Positions 36,173 to 48,480 of a DNA stretch of 64,000 bases are shown one piece after another; position 1 is the first letter of the stretch; each line of letters starts with the position of its first letter. The DNA lies in contig NC_134026.1 of assembly GCF_964204645.1 (NCBI RefSeq), positions 21,906,650-21,970,649 on the forward strand. Reading direction: 5' to 3'. Made by a program: the position numbers and the translations under genes. The stretch comes from Tubulanus polymorphus (taxonomy: Eukaryota; Nemertea; Palaeonemertea; Tubulaniformes; Tubulanidae). The notes under the pieces are model-generated. The model was given only the letters and a program-made list of their open reading frames with translations, had not been told where the DNA came from and did no database searches.

Positions 36173-38735
36173 TCCAACCGTTGTCAAAAGGAAACCTGCC
36201 CTATTCAAATAACATTTATCATCCATCATAATGGCTGGTCAAAGAGGATGAGTTGTAAGTGATCGAAATTTCATAAACGATATAACTAATTGACAATCAT
36301 GTCCAGCTCTGATGAAACCTTTGCCTCTTAAAAAGCCATTGCCCCAAAGACACCATTCCTTCATTCAGCTTATTATCCCCACCCGGCGCACAAGTAAAAG
36401 GAACTTCCATTTATAACATTATTGATCCGTACATTCCCACTACAGGATGTTTTGGTTGCTGGGAGAGCGCTGTAGAAAAAGCCGGTATCGATTGTGCGTC
36501 TGTCAGTTTGAATACGGATTGATTATGACGAAATGAGTCGACTTTCCTGTCGCGGCAAGTGCGCAGCGGAATGACCGCGCTTATATTCACCCGCCAGTGA
36601 TTGTAACAAGCAATTTACGATAGTTGTGACGCACCGATGACGCCATTTTCATGTCCCGCGGCGTACGGACGATTCCGGGGCTTAGGTCCGATCTTTTAAT
36701 AAACTTCATCGCCTAATGATGCTACTTATATTTCTCGATGTTTGCGTATCTGTTTACGTTATTTCCGCGGATTATTTCACCGCACGCGAACATGACACTG
36801 ACGCCGAATATCCGACGATTTCAAATGACAACCGGGCGACGTAAATACTGCAAATTTAATTAGCAAACCGGAGAAGTAACAGGAAATATGAATACAACAT
36901 CAATATTTCCACATTCTGTGCAAGGAGCAGCCTTTCATATCACTTCGAAAGATCGTATTTATGAATATACATGTATACTCGAACGTCTCAGGTTTTTGAA
37001 GAAAAATCAATGTACAGTTGTCAGATGATTTAATCCGCGTTCGAATCATAGGAAGCCGTATTTGATAAACCAACGAGAATCCGAAATGATCTTGTCAGAA
37101 AAATCATCTTCTATGTAATCTGACCATGTCATTTTATCCGTGTTACATGAAAACCTCTTTTGAGAATTGGATGACGCACGAGTCCCTAGAAATAAGTTGG
37201 CGATCAAATTGTCTAAGCGGTGTTAGATTAAAAAATTACTTTCAGAATATCATGGCTGGAAAAATAAACCACTAGTCCCTAGGAATAAGACTAGACCCTC
37301 ACATCCCTGGGAAAATTAATGTTTAAGATACATCAAGTTTTTTTTTGGTAGCATTCGAATATGTTTTCTCCACTTTCGAGAACATCTTACTAAAGTATGT
37401 AATGATGTAAAGCGAAGTCATGTTTAGGTTATACAAAATGTAAATTGTTGGAAAATTTTTTTTCTCAAAACAACGCAAAAATCTTTCATCCGCTAGTCAT
37501 ACCTGAGAATATGAAGCGATTTTCACAAAAATTTGTTTATCTCCTTCGAAGAATTTGTTTATTGTTTAATTCTGACAATAACTTGCATGCTTAACTCAAT
37601 GAAAATGAACATTCTTCATTTGTGTTGTGCCAAAACTGCTGCGTGGAATTCTGCATTGAATGAAGTTCACGAATGGCTGGGTATGAAAGCAATAATTAAA
37701 AGCTATGTTCACACAAATTTCATGGGGCACTAAACCAGCATTCACACGAGGATTTCACTATGGTACTGAAATACAGGTCTTAGCAAGCATCCTTATCCGC
37801 ACCAAAACCAGATCCAGGTATTGAGATGGCCTTGTAGGCCTATATTCTTAAGTGTAGACACAGATGAGGTGCTTAGCGCACAGCATTTTTCAGTTTGCTA
37901 CACTCGACCATTAGACCACTAGTTTAATCACGCATTTTAAATCACGCAAGTAAATTCAGCAAAAATTTACCAAAATGGCTTCAACCTTGGACTCCTGAAT
38001 TCAATTTCAAGTGCATTATACAGCAAATGATGAAGAGATTCACCTAACAGTCTGTTACAAGCTTTAGCAAGGAACTTAATAGCAGTTGTAAAACCAAATT
38101 GGCGATTCAAACTACCATTAATGAAAGGACAGGAGAGCAGGGCAAGAATGTATTGAAAATACAAGAAAATGAAGGTAGAACAGAAACACCGTCTCGACCC
38201 CAGCATCGTATGCAGGCAATTTCTGCACCCTGTAAATGTGTTATTTCCGGAATCTTGTGTGAACACAGTTATTGCTACAGTGGATGATAAACAATGGACG
38301 TTCATTTAGAGTGGAAACTTAATAAATACGGTGTTCTTTGAACTGATATTCAAGAGGGTGAAATTCTTCCAACGCAGATTGGAAAGCTGACTGATGACGT
38401 CGAAGACAAATTCCATCAGCATAAAGGTGTCCGAAAATGCTAATCCATTTATTCACCATCAGAAGATTTGTCACCTAGGCAAATAAGCAGGAACAGTCGG
38501 CTGTGTGTTATTAATACGACACCGGCTTGTCGATTTGTGGACTGATCGTCAAGTGAATTAACTCCGCTACAGAACATGCCACATAACTGAATTACGGCGA
38601 CGCTCTCGACGTGTTTGTTTTGAAGCGACTGACGAAGTGTTTAAATTGTTTACAAGCCATCACCGATGTTTCGATAACCATTCCGAACGAGATACCCGTG
38701 AAATTAGCATCATGCGAAAAAGTAACGTTATTTAC

Positions 38736-38802
38736 CGAACCTTTGAGGTTTCCGTTGCCCCGTCGTTGAAGATTTGCGTTCCCGATTATCAGAAGCCGCC
38801 AT
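38736..38802 (-). CDS. Candidate first exon in phase 1 (unassigned)
   Basis: ATG 38802 has G at -3 and G at +4. It is followed by 22 codons to TTCG|GTAAATAA at 38735. The peptide starts MAASDNRERKSSTT and is basic and Ser/Thr rich, typical of a disordered N-terminus. It ends in phase 1, so it cannot join the UCR1 exon directly, although it lies upstream of it on the same strand. It could skip UCR1 and join UCR2, use an unseen linking exon, belong to another gene, or be chance. The donor is moderate. Confidence 0.33.
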
Positions 38803-41800
38803 TTCTATATCCTAACAGCTTCCTTTAAATCGAGCTCATGTGCATGTGCGAATAGTGATATGTCTTTCGAAGATAAAACAAAACAGAAGTTGAGAATGAT
38901 ATCTCAAACACTCTACTGACAGCTCGGAATTTTCGACTATAACATGAAAAGTATCGGAATCAAATTTCTTATGGTATTCAAATACTTCAAGTTTAGCATG
39001 CCCTAGGAATGTATGCGGCCAATCGACAAAGAAATCCTGAAACATCAAATTCTTTTTATCGGCTGAATAAGCTATTTAAACAAGTGAAAAGCAACTTAAA
39101 AAATGCCAGCAACTTAAAGTTTGAAACTGACCAACCTTATTTCTTTCAGGGTTGGACAGAAGAGATTGATGATGACTCAATAAGCCTTGCCAAATCCTAT
39201 GAATGAAATATCCGTTACTATAATAAGAGCAAAGGATAATGAAGATGAATGGCCTAGAAATGATTAATTAAAGTAAAATGTCACGACTTGAGCAGATACC
39301 TTTAATTTAACATGATCGAGAAGTAACTCATCAGGTTCGTTGTCTACTAGGGCTGACAAACAGCCACTGAACTGTGATGGATGGACTGCAACATTCAAAA
39401 ATAGATACTATACTGAATGAAGCTACATAATGGCTGTTGACTATCGATATTGGCAATTGTCATCTTCCCAGCCAACCATTCAAAATTGAAAAGTAGGCAA
39501 ATGAATTATGCGATAAAACTATCTTAGGCTTTGCACAAATGATATTATTTCTATCTGTCATTTTCTTGTTTTTGCATTTTTGCTACTCCTTCGCAATGGG
39601 GGACATCTTCGCTTTGACAATATTAACATGCCCGGAGTTGCTTAAATTCAATCAATTAAGATAAATGACACATCTGCAATTCAAATCATGACTGGCAATG
39701 GAATAGCAACCTTTTGTCATGCTACACTAGATAATTCAGTTCGAATTGCAATAGCGGGAATATTGCTGCAATAGCACGCGTGAATTTGATTGATTTCTAC
39801 AAAGAATATCGACGTCTTTTGTCACGTAATCCCATCAAGGTTTCGCACAGGTATATCGTACTGAGCCTTACGCTCCCAGTTCGTCTACAAAAAGCTTACT
39901 AGTTATTAGCATCGTCCGTATTGACAGGTCAACAACCGAGCTACATCCTAAAAAGTACAATCTTCATGAAGTTTTGCTGGTTTTCCATGATACGGGTGTC
40001 AATGCAAAGGCTGTGGTTGGTGCGAATACGGGTACAGGTATTTTGACTCTACGAAATTGGCATAAACACGGTTATCATCACATGGGTTTGGTTCTCCGCT
40101 GCAGCGCAACCGGTTCCCAGTTCCAACATTTTGTTAAATGTCTGTCCTCTCCACGCTGCACCGATATGTATCCACTCTTGACTAGGATATCCTAGTCCTT
40201 GCACCGTACAATACTAGGCTGCAAAGGTGGATGTGCACAAAATCGCTGCATGAGCTAGTGGTGAAAATGCAGCCGCACCTGTCCACAAGTTGCGCAGCCG
40301 CGTTGTCGGAGCAGATAATGGGAAATACAGTGATCGATTCTGCACCCATCCTACCTCTTATGTCTGCGCCTATCTTGCGGAAAAACGGCTTTAGCTTTTA
40401 TTTCATGGCGCTCAATAACGTTAACAAGACCTTTTAGTTAGAAACTATGCAATCTTAGGCAAATACGAGATTGATCATCAAAGCAGCCTTGAACGATGAT
40501 ATGATAGCTATTAAATCTCTAAACACCTGCTCACCATATTTATAAGCAGTGCCTTTCCATCAAAGCATCCCTCGTACAAGATTAAGGAGTACAAGATTAA
40601 GGAGTTCACAAACGCGACAATCATGCGCAAAATGTTCTCTTAAGATGGACGTGCGAATAAAAACCATCTGTTATATGGCCGCTTAGGCTCATCAGTGTCG
40701 CAGGGCTAATATTTCTCGATTTATATTCGCGTTAATACACATTTCTGTCGACTTCCGCCGACGTACTGTAATTCGCGACACCGTCTCATAATGGTTATCG
40801 GTGTCTTTGACAATAACGGAAATTGGTGAGCGTCCATCTTCGCGGCAGCTCGATGAACAAGATCAGGTGGAATGCTTCTCCGGTCATTCATCATTCATAC
40901 GCATACACGCGCCGTCGACATTGATGGTAAAAGCTTACATACAGCTTATGTTGATGTTCAACGTATGTAATCTACAGATGTCAAAGCAGCAAATACGCCG
41001 AATAAATAGAAAGGGACATTATTTTCAAGAAAGATGAAGAAGATCACGAAGTCGATGAACGCGTCCAGAAACATTGCATACATGAATGAATACAAGCACT
41101 ATTTTTGTCATTCTAATCATTGAATGAACTAATATGCTATATATTAATGTAACAAAGTTTCCTTCAATATGACCTTCACCTTATAACTGCATTACTAGTA
41201 TCCACCAAGGATTCTAGTTTCCATCAGGATATGCTGTGGGTCTCGAATAACAATTCAATGAAAATTTCAAGACTTAATCTTGACTTCATCCTTTCAAATG
41301 AATATCATTCCTCAATGTACAAGAACGACATGTTCAGTATCTATTTGAATTGTGACATCTTCTACCGATGCCTGCCCTATAGCCTGTGATAGCCACCATC
41401 AAAAGAAATTAAACACAACATCCGAAAAACAACTTCTCACAGACGTCAGCGAAACATTACCATCGGACTTGTTAACTGAATTTGTCCGATTGAACTTTTG
41501 TCGATTGCCGAGATCAAAACGACGCTTAACCGACGACAGAAATAGCATTGAAAGATCGAATGACGTATGAAGCTGATTGCCTTCAGAAATATGAGCTTCA
41601 CAACTGCGATTTTGAACAATTCATACACATTAACTACAATGTTGAACTCCTGACTTAATAAGATAAAACAGAATGTATTCAACAGTTATATAAACTGTTG
41701 ATTCAATTCGTCGTAGCGATTTCCAGATGATGATGATGATATAAACCTATTTCATAACATGTTTTCAAAGCAAAATAGAAATATCATCTTTTGTTTCATT

Positions 41801-43469
41801 TGTCATATTGATCAAAATGCTCTACGGAGATAAGCCGACAATACCAAAAATCTTAATCGTAAATCGTTGGGCACGACCAACGGATATTAAAAGATAAGCA
41901 GCAGTTGTAAAAGGACAGAGAACCAGCCCCTGGGATGCCCTTAATACCTCACGACCTGTGATATGAATGCATCACCGGTGAAAGGCATAACTCCAAAAAA
42001 GCAGCTAATCATCCAACCAAAACCGACAATTCAGATTACGATAAGTCAATAGCAATAAACTGTGCAGCCATTGTGCGTTGACTTGGAAGAAGATTGAGCA
42101 CCTGTCATTTCAAAGCTCAGGAGATCAAACTTCGATTGTGCCTAATGTGCAGTTGGCAGCATTTCAGCATTTCACTGTTTGATTGTGACATTTGATTGTG
42201 AAAACATCGACTTAATCGGCCATATTGGATGTATGTGGACAAAGCGATGAATGCCGAGTTATAAGAAACAGCTATCAAATGCTGCAGCACTTACATGATA
42301 ATCATTGGATAACCGAGTTACGTCATGTTTGACGACGAGCTAAAAGCATCTAAATTGAATACGGCCACGCCCTTGTAGGGTTTCATTCCGATGAATTCAT
42401 ACAAACAGGGGCAATAATCACCAGGGTCGATCGAAATGACCACACCTGAGGCATCATAGAATAACTAATAAACATTGCGTTTAGATTTGTAAAATAAACA
42501 TCAACCGATAATAGGGTTATAATGATTCTAGGACCTCCCATCCGCACCACATTTATCCCCATAACTGCACCATTAGATGTTGACATTGCGACGACCTACA
42601 GAACCTAGAGGCGCATGATCTTATAGTACACCAATGGCAGTTGCTTATAATATTCTTGTTTTCTCGGTGAAAGGTGTATTCATGTAGAACCTCCGAGGTA
42701 GAGCACAGCAGAAAAGAGTGATCTTAGAAATCATGATGAATAAATGCGTCCAAATTATGATATCCTGCTTTATGCCGTGTGAGGAATTACCTGTCTTACC
42801 AATGTCTAAACTTTGATTTCCTGAGTCGGGAAAGAGAATTATTACATGAACAATACAGTCTAGATGGACACTTCCTCGGACTTTTGGGGTGAAATTCGAG
42901 GTTATCCTAGGATGAAGCTAACAAAATTTCGCTATTCATTCCTACATATTATGCACTGAGTGACTCCATGATTTTTTTCTAAAGACTTTTTCTCTGGCTT
43001 CGACGACAACGACGACCACGACGACGATCATTCATCAATATAGATTTCATTACTTCATCTCTGTAACGAGCAGTGGTCTAACTGTTATATTGACTTTTAC
43101 TGGGAATGCCATTATTTACATCGGCAATGGTTTCAATTCACAAATGAATTCCCACAACAACTCGTGAAAACATTGTTCTACTCCTAACACCGGCATACTG
43201 ATCTGTGTGGTTCATTGAGTGACACTTTTTGTTGCGGTTGGCAGACATGAGACGTGTTTAGGTGTATTGAATTATGAATGCAAACGGGCCCATTTACAGC
43301 ATGATTTAAGATTTCCCATCTATAAAAGAAATGCGATCTTAGTCAGGTCATATAGGGTAACAACTAAAATTTGTCAGCAGATTTGATAATGAAAATGAAA
43401 TTTACATGGAGTGGGGAGAAGTTTGAATTAACTGATCAAGTCAGTGAAACACAGATCAAAAACCTGGAT

Positions 43470-43590
43470 CATTAGCCGCGATTAAACAAGCGATTATAGC
43501 CCATCTGTAAACATCTGTTCACAAGGGGGCAAGGCTCGACCAAAAACGTCGGACCAGGTCCAAGCCAAATCATTGTGTGTCAATCGCTAA
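43470..43590. mobile_element. TTTGGCCC-family fragment
   Basis: Contains TTAGCCGCGATT at its left and GACCAAAAACGTCGGACC followed by CCAAGCCAAAT, shared with 35945-36172. Internal portion is truncated. Confidence 0.4.
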
Positions 43591-44360
43591 AAGTGAATCA
43601 CACACAATGACAGAAGATACCAACCTGGAAATCATGCTACAACAACAGAAATGTCATAAGGAACTGAATTATATTCAAAATGGTCACTCATTAATGAATT
43701 CCATATTTCTGTGAACACAAAATCAAATGAGCATTTATCAGACCAGGGAGGTCCACTGGAGGGGGATAATTGTTAAACAATTACTTAGTACCCCCCCCCC
43801 TTTCTGGGTCATATTTAGTAATAGATATGTACATAAAAGGGAGAGGATAAGTCTTGGAGGCATTTTCAAGTGAAATGGATTAAAAGCAGAGAGATACCTA
43901 TCACACAGCATGTCTCGTCACATCGGAGTAACAAATATCCGAGTAAAGAAGACCGTCCCTCGGGATATCGCCTGATGATATATAGACAATCAATTCACAA
44001 AGGGCGATACTTCAACTACTCCGAAATTGCAGCATTTGATGATGGCGGTTTTTCACGACAAATTACGATTAGATGAAAATCCCGATAAACGACATCATAC
44101 TTCATCTTCTGTGACAACGAATCAAAACGTTCTCACGACATTTAAAAATCCCTTGCATGAAATTTCTACAATTTCCTGTTTTGTTGTAGGTTTGCCATCG
44201 ATACAGCACAATCAACAGTTCAAAACTGGGCAAAATTTCAAAATTGGGCAGACCAGCTCCGCATGAAATTTAAACTTCAATATATATTCAATGAAATCAA
44301 CACTTCACCTTTGATACCGGACATCATTGCCACGGTAGCCATAGTTTCAGATGCTATGCT

Positions 44361-44465
44361 GGGTCCGGTTCCACAGTCGTGAGTAACAGTTAACTCCGAG
44401 TTAAACTCAGTTCATTTTCAATGAGTTAACTGAGTCAAATCTTAACTCACAGTGGAACTGGATCC
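44361..44465. mobile_element. Short palindromic MITE
   Basis: The ends GGGTCCGGTTCCACAG and GTGGAACTGGATCC pair with a few mismatches, and the AACTC/GAGTT-rich interior is also self-complementary. About 105 bp long with no coding capacity. Confidence 0.55.
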
Positions 44466-45450
44466 TGATGTCTAGCATTTTGGGGCATCTTCACATTTTT
44501 TGTTAATTCGCAGAAATAACCGTGCTGTGCATTGCAATTTTGCCCATGGTATATACAGAACTTTGTTCTTTTTTTTATAAAATTGTGAGACAATATATTC
44601 AATTCAAGTTCTAAAGTCAAAATATGCAGAGATGGCGAAGTTATATTCCACGAAGTGTAAATTAAGTAATTCAAAATTTGAACAGCAACAGGCGCATATC
44701 TCTTGAAATATTGTATCAGGCAATACATTCACTAAAATTTTTGTTCAATACGCATATTCTATATGGATTAACATTTACAGGTCAAAAAGTCAGCGAGAAT
44801 GAGATTTTCAGCATCTGTTACAAGTGCAATGGGAAACCAAAAGGCCAGTTGATGATTCACCCCCACTACCAGTGTTGATGCACCACCAGGTGGTTCTATT
44901 GGCTGTAGCCAATTTAATCGAAATCAATTATGTTTAATTAATAAGTACACCTATCAAATGAATGAATTTTCAACTTTTGGACTCTTTGGATTGAAGGAGG
45001 TTGATATTTCATAAAACAATTCTTCAATGTTCTAGATTCCACATCTAGAAGTTAAGTAAAGGTAGTCCAAATACCAGGGAACTACCATCGTTCCAATTTT
45101 GGATATGCGAAAATCTGCAGCCGTCGCAATATTTCATCCTGCGATGATGCATCATCCTACGATGATGATGATGATAAGACAAGTAATTAGTAGTTAATCC
45201 TTTGATAAAGTACAGATTTTAAATTTTCTGCGCTGCGCAGACGTTTCTTTATAGATGCATAACATCAATGAAAGAAAGCGCGATCGTAAAATGAATTCGC
45301 TCAGCGGATAATTACGTGGAAAACGCAAAACTGTTAATAAGCTTGATCTAGATACAAATACTTCAGCAGTAAAAGCCGATAAAGAATGGCGACGCGTCAA
45401 TCCCGCTCGCCGCAACCTGCCATCATTCCTACTCTGAAGTGCCAGTCTAA

Positions 45451-45773
45451 AGCCGGGCGTAGGTCGGCCTTGCGACGCGACGCGATCGTCGCGTTGCGTC
45501 ACAAGTGGCCGCGCAAGTCGGTTGCGACGCGATTGTCAGCGACTGTGTGCGACTAGTTGCTCCCAGTCGCAAGCACGCGTAGATCGGTTGCGACGGTCGC
45601 GTCGCATCGCAGAAAGTAGAACATGTGCGACTCATTGCGACTGGCGTCGCTGGCAGTCGCAACCCGTCGCTGGCAGTCGCAAGGTAGCGTAGGTCGGTTG
45701 GTCGTTGCGACGCGATCGTCGCTGGCGGTCGCAGTGAGTCGCAAGCCGTCGCAAGGCCGACCTACGCCCGCCT
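45451..45773. mobile_element. GC-rich nonautonomous DNA transposon, PIF/Harbinger-like
   Basis: Terminal inverted repeats (GCGTAGGTCGGCCTTGCGAC at the left, its complement at the right) bound 323 bp and are flanked by TAA on both sides (45448-45450 and 45774-45776). The interior is dense in GTCGCAA and TTGCGAC units and far richer in CG than the surroundings, which explains the several long open frames on both strands. A 3-bp TAA/TTA duplication is typical of PIF/Harbinger elements. No transposase is encoded. Confidence 0.75.
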
Positions 45774-47772
45774 TAAGGAAACTGAATTCGAGTTTCTATA
45801 CCAAACCTGGAAGATTCGAAAGTGGCTAAAGAAAGGGGTAGTTTAGATTTAATCTCAGAAAGAAGGCGCCAGTTACTATGGCAGAATATAGCTGACAGGT
45901 ATACATAATCATAAAACCTCCAGATTTATTAAGAGCTTCATTCAATCCACAGGTCGGATCTATTCTAATGCACAGCAACCCCGGAATTGGCTCTCGATGA
46001 GTTTTTATATTGTATGCTAAACATCAAGTTCATAATCCAGACAAGGCGAGATTTTCAATCCCGATTTATCCAAATCTTAATCAATAATTTACTTTTCACC
46101 GAATGAAGAAATCACTTTTTGAGTATTCAATGTAAATTCAACTAAGTACGATTTCAAAATCATTGATGAAATTTTTTGAATGAAATTCTATGAACTGCAT
46201 CAATTCCGACATAAATTGTACTTCGGCATTTTTTCGCATTTATCATTTTCTTGAAGAGCCACTTCAGAACCTCGCGATGGCCATCCATCACAATCGACTT
46301 CGCTTCAAATTAAACATTTCAGTCGAAATTTCTTTTAGAAAAAAGGTATTGAATTTCAACGTTTGATCGCAACATCGAAAATGTCCTTACACGCGCCGAT
46401 ACGCCGGCATTGCATCGTTACGAAAAGACATCTCGTTTTGATGGATGAGAACCGCAAGTTAAATGAATTATTCGAAGCACATAGGCTGTTGACAATGTCG
46501 CTACCTGATGAAGAAGGAGGATCGATAGCGATAAAAAATTAATGCGGACATCCGACTAAACCCGCCGACTGTTCAGCGTCGCAGCAACTCAATCATAAGT
46601 CAACTCTGAATTAATCAACACCCCGGCTGCTAGTGGTTCGCTCTAAAATGGATCCTAGTGGCGCAAAGTGCGCGATAAAACCACAAATCTTAATATACTA
46701 CCGTTGTTACCTGTGCGATCATTTATCGTAACAAAACAGCTTCGTGGGGGTATTTTCTTGATTAGCAACCGCGAATAAACAAGTCAATGCAAATAGGGTA
46801 CTGTCACAACTGGATTTCTTTGCATATTGCCTGTTCAACAATGGTATGAAAATAGATACAACAAAGTCTTCGTTATCAAAATCTGAATGGTGTAAATGAT
46901 GGACACATTTCCGCATTCAAATTTTCCCGTGTTACAAGTGACACATAATATATGATCAACCATTGTAGTAATATGATTATTTAATACGATCATTTTCAAT
47001 CAAATCATTTGGCTTCATGCTTGCACTGTATAGCTATGATTAACAACTGAAAGTCACGGCAATGCCATATGCTAATGCATAGTATCGTTATCATATTCTA
47101 TAACGCGATTTTCTGAATAGTGGTCAAAATCACCTCTACTAGTGAGCGCCAACTATCGATGTACTTTAGTTTCAAATATCGTAATGCCGGTAATGCCGAA
47201 ATATATCGCGAATGTATATCGAAAAATGACTTTCTTCAATCTGAGATGTGACCTGTCAACCATTAGTTAACATGAATTATAGAGTTTAGCGAGTACATAG
47301 TCTACATAGAAACATTGTAGCAACATTTTAGCCTCAGGCGTCTTAATGATTTATTTTCGAGTCTAAGAAACACAGCGAATTGAATTTATTTGACGGTAAA
47401 TAATGTCTGATGTAAATAGCTACAATTGCCTTAAGTGGGTTCCGCACGAACGAACATAGCGCCATAATAAGATTTTTCTTGAATAGTCAGTCTCAATTAT
47501 GGCCACTTCAACCATTCCGTTCTAGGGCGAAAGTGCTGGATAAAACGTCAACCGTGAAAAAGCACAAGATTATCTAACTATACAGACACAAAGAAACCCC
47601 GGCTGGAGTCCCTTAAACGCTGGTTTGAAAGTGAAAGTTTATGATAGCTGACCTGTCGAGACAGAGAAAAATAAATGAAAATTCTATAGTTTTTGAGTAT
47701 ACGCATTCAAAAAAGACATGGAGAGGTCAAAAAGTTGTTCTTAAATGGCTTTTTTTATATATATTCACTTAC

Positions 47773-47843
47773 CCACAAATCCAGGAGTGCCGACGTCTGG
47801 CCGCACCATCGACGTTGGAGGGAACTGACAGAAAGGACATCAT
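47773..47843 (-). CDS. PDE4: PDE4 alternative first exon, PDE4D3-like N-terminus
   Basis: The exon runs from ATG-ATG at 47843 through 23 codons to a strong donor, GG|GTAAGTG, at 47772. It ends in phase 2, matching the UCR1 exon. The peptide starts MMSF and ends RRRHSWIC, followed by a split Gly codon. Mammalian PDE4D3 also starts MM and ends RRHSWIC directly before FDV. In that isoform the serine in RRHS is a PKA site that affects anchoring and inhibitor sensitivity. Matching sequence, position at the junction and phase together make chance very unlikely. This exon lies about 29.6 kb upstream of the UCR1 exon. The DNA just 5' of it (48150-48480) is CpG-richer than its surroundings and may contain the promoter. 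One extra Gly before FDV is predicted, because the best donor lies one codon further on than in mammals. Confidence 0.9.
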
Positions 47844-48149
47844 CTCTATACGTTGGTGGTTTACAATAATCTAACGTTCACTATTAGCATGCTAGTCTCT
47901 GCAACAACATGTTGCCGATGACCACATTTTCGAACGGATTGAAAACCTACGACGCCAACTGTCACCGAAACTTGCGCATATGGTCAGTGCGGGTCTTTGG
48001 GCTGGACAGATTTTGAAAACTATCCTGACATTCGTCCCGAACTTAATCCGTCGTTTCGATTTCCGATGATATTCCGAACATCAATAATGACAACAATCTA
48101 TGAGTTCACGAATCTCAAAGTAACTCAGCTCTTTGCATTGACACGTATT

Positions 48150-48480
48150 TACCGTCGACAAATAAAGGCATGTGCGTTTACGTGTATGTGTCGAGCTATT
48201 GACCGCTCGCTCTCTAGTCCGGTTGCCTCTCGAAGCACACACACACACACTGCGCGCTCTGCTCACGGTCTATCACTGCGATTGATTTCAACTGCTTCAA
48301 AACGTTGCCGGCTGTAACCGTATCGACTAGAAATGCGTTCAATCACAGCCGATCAATCAAACGTAGCGATTGCAGCTCCAAACGCACGCATGCATGCGCG
48401 ATGCTTATTTCGATGTAAACGCGCGATCCGCCGTCGAAATCAAACTGAAAGTCCATACGTGATTTGTCTACTACGTCATT
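48150..48480 (-). promoter_or_regulatory. CpG-rich candidate promoter/5' UTR of the PDE4D3-like exon
   Basis: This stretch lies a few hundred bases 5' of the RRRHSWIC exon and is much richer in CG dinucleotides than its surroundings. It contains a (CA)7 tract and stays open in one minus-strand frame without an ATG. No TATA box is clear. Assignment as a promoter is inferred from position and composition. Confidence 0.3.

Noticed and set aside
45194-45829. Cluster of GC-rich ORFs on both strands
   Set aside because: Produced by the GTCGCAA-rich MITE at 45451-45773.
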